64,000 bases of DNA, taken from Nitrosomonas sp. Is35 (lineage in GTDB: Bacteria; Pseudomonadota; Gammaproteobacteria; Burkholderiales; Nitrosomonadaceae). Positions 63,841-64,000 of the stretch are shown piece by piece. The stretch's first letter is position 1. The number at the start of each line of letters is the position of its first letter. The position numbers were made by a program, and so were the translations under genes. Where the stretch lies: contig NZ_JAWJZH010000001.1 of assembly GCF_033063295.1 (NCBI RefSeq), forward strand, positions 1,860,001 to 1,924,000, given 5' to 3'. A model generated the notes under the pieces. That model did not search any database, was not told the DNA's origin, and worked only from the letters and a program-made list of their open reading frames with translations.

Positions 63841-64000
63841 ATGATAAATATCATCGGAATTACAGGAAGTCTACGTAGCGGTTCGTACAATACTGCACTG
63901 CTACGTATGGCCGCAGGACTAATGCCGAACGAAGCCAAGTTGGAGATCGCGACACTCAAAGGCATTCCGCTCTATGATGAAGATGTCGAGGTCAATGAAG
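63841..64000 (+). CDS. NADPH-dependent FMN reductase, 3' end outside the window
   Basis: Only the first 53 residues are present. MINIIGITGSLRSGSYNTALL is the flavodoxin-like FMN-binding start of the NADPH-dependent FMN reductase family (GSLRxGSxN phosphate loop), followed by EIATLKGIPLYDEDVE. It starts 114 bases after the HxlR gene on the same strand, so co-regulation is likely. Quinone or chromate reductase activity is typical of relatives. Confidence 0.85.
   Translation, partial: MINIIGITGSLRSGSYNTALLRMAAGLMPNEAKLEIATLKGIPLYDEDVEVNE

Noticed and set aside
1..64000. CRISPR array
   Set aside because: No regularly spaced direct repeats were seen on reading the sequence; repeats found are inverted repeats, IS ends and target duplications.

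Overview
The window is about 64 kb of a Gram-negative chromosome, very probably a betaproteobacterium close to the Nitrosomonadaceae. The basis is general: typical betaproteobacterial housekeeping proteins, a PEP-CTERM secreted protein, two alginate-export type outer-membrane proteins, an LpxK-like protein, and the family-level look of the proteins. The genus is an inference. Nothing here (no amo, hao or 16S gene) proves it.

Left part (1-23.4 kb), mostly core genome. A peptide-type ABC transporter (permease end plus a double ATPase) overlaps prfC, followed by a secreted phosphoesterase and yicC. Next come an HNH nuclease, alanine dehydrogenase, an SDR reductase, an ankyrin protein, tatD, queD and a divergent radical SAM enzyme. 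After these lie a porin with a textbook terminator, a frameshifted secreted amidohydrolase, a PEP-CTERM protein and a GH88-like hydrolase. A CysO-type sulfur carrier sits beside a JAMM protease, and both have changed key residues. The part closes with an alpha/beta hydrolase, a divergent LpxK, lysC and tRNA-Ser(GCU).

Middle part (23.4-44 kb), accessory. Just past the tRNA are a lipoprotein/membrane pair and a mutagenesis operon: umuD, a DnaQ-GIY-YIG fusion, then umuC. The umuC gene is split by a 738-bp IS1016-like element whose removal restores the frame exactly. From 28.7 to 41.5 kb runs one co-directional, tightly packed defence island: SNF2 helicase, DUF2130 coiled-coil nuclease-like protein, SIR2, HerA, KTSC protein, type III-like Mod methyltransferase, zeta-like kinase with a 59-residue partner, and Res helicase-nuclease. 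Several genes overlap by 4-11 bases, so the parts are probably translated together. An IS256-family element then splits a regulator-like gene.

Right part (44-64 kb), mixed. It holds a lipoprotein HNH nuclease, the potassium transporter Kup, a P2-type cation ATPase, and an AraC regulator followed by a glycosyltransferase. A three-gene cassette follows: a 71-residue protein, a tyrosine recombinase and a papain-like cysteine-protease candidate. The 3' end of that last gene also exists as a decayed copy at 49.5 kb. Beyond it are a copper-type P-type ATPase, decayed wrbA and extradiol-dioxygenase genes, a second porin and a YtcJ-like amidohydrolase. The window ends with an isochorismatase/SnoaL/pirin group beside an HxlR regulator and the start of an FMN reductase.

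The best candidates for new biology are the composite SNF2-DUF2130-SIR2-HerA-Mod-zeta-Res island, the recombinase/cysteine-protease cassette, and the co-altered CysO/JAMM pair.
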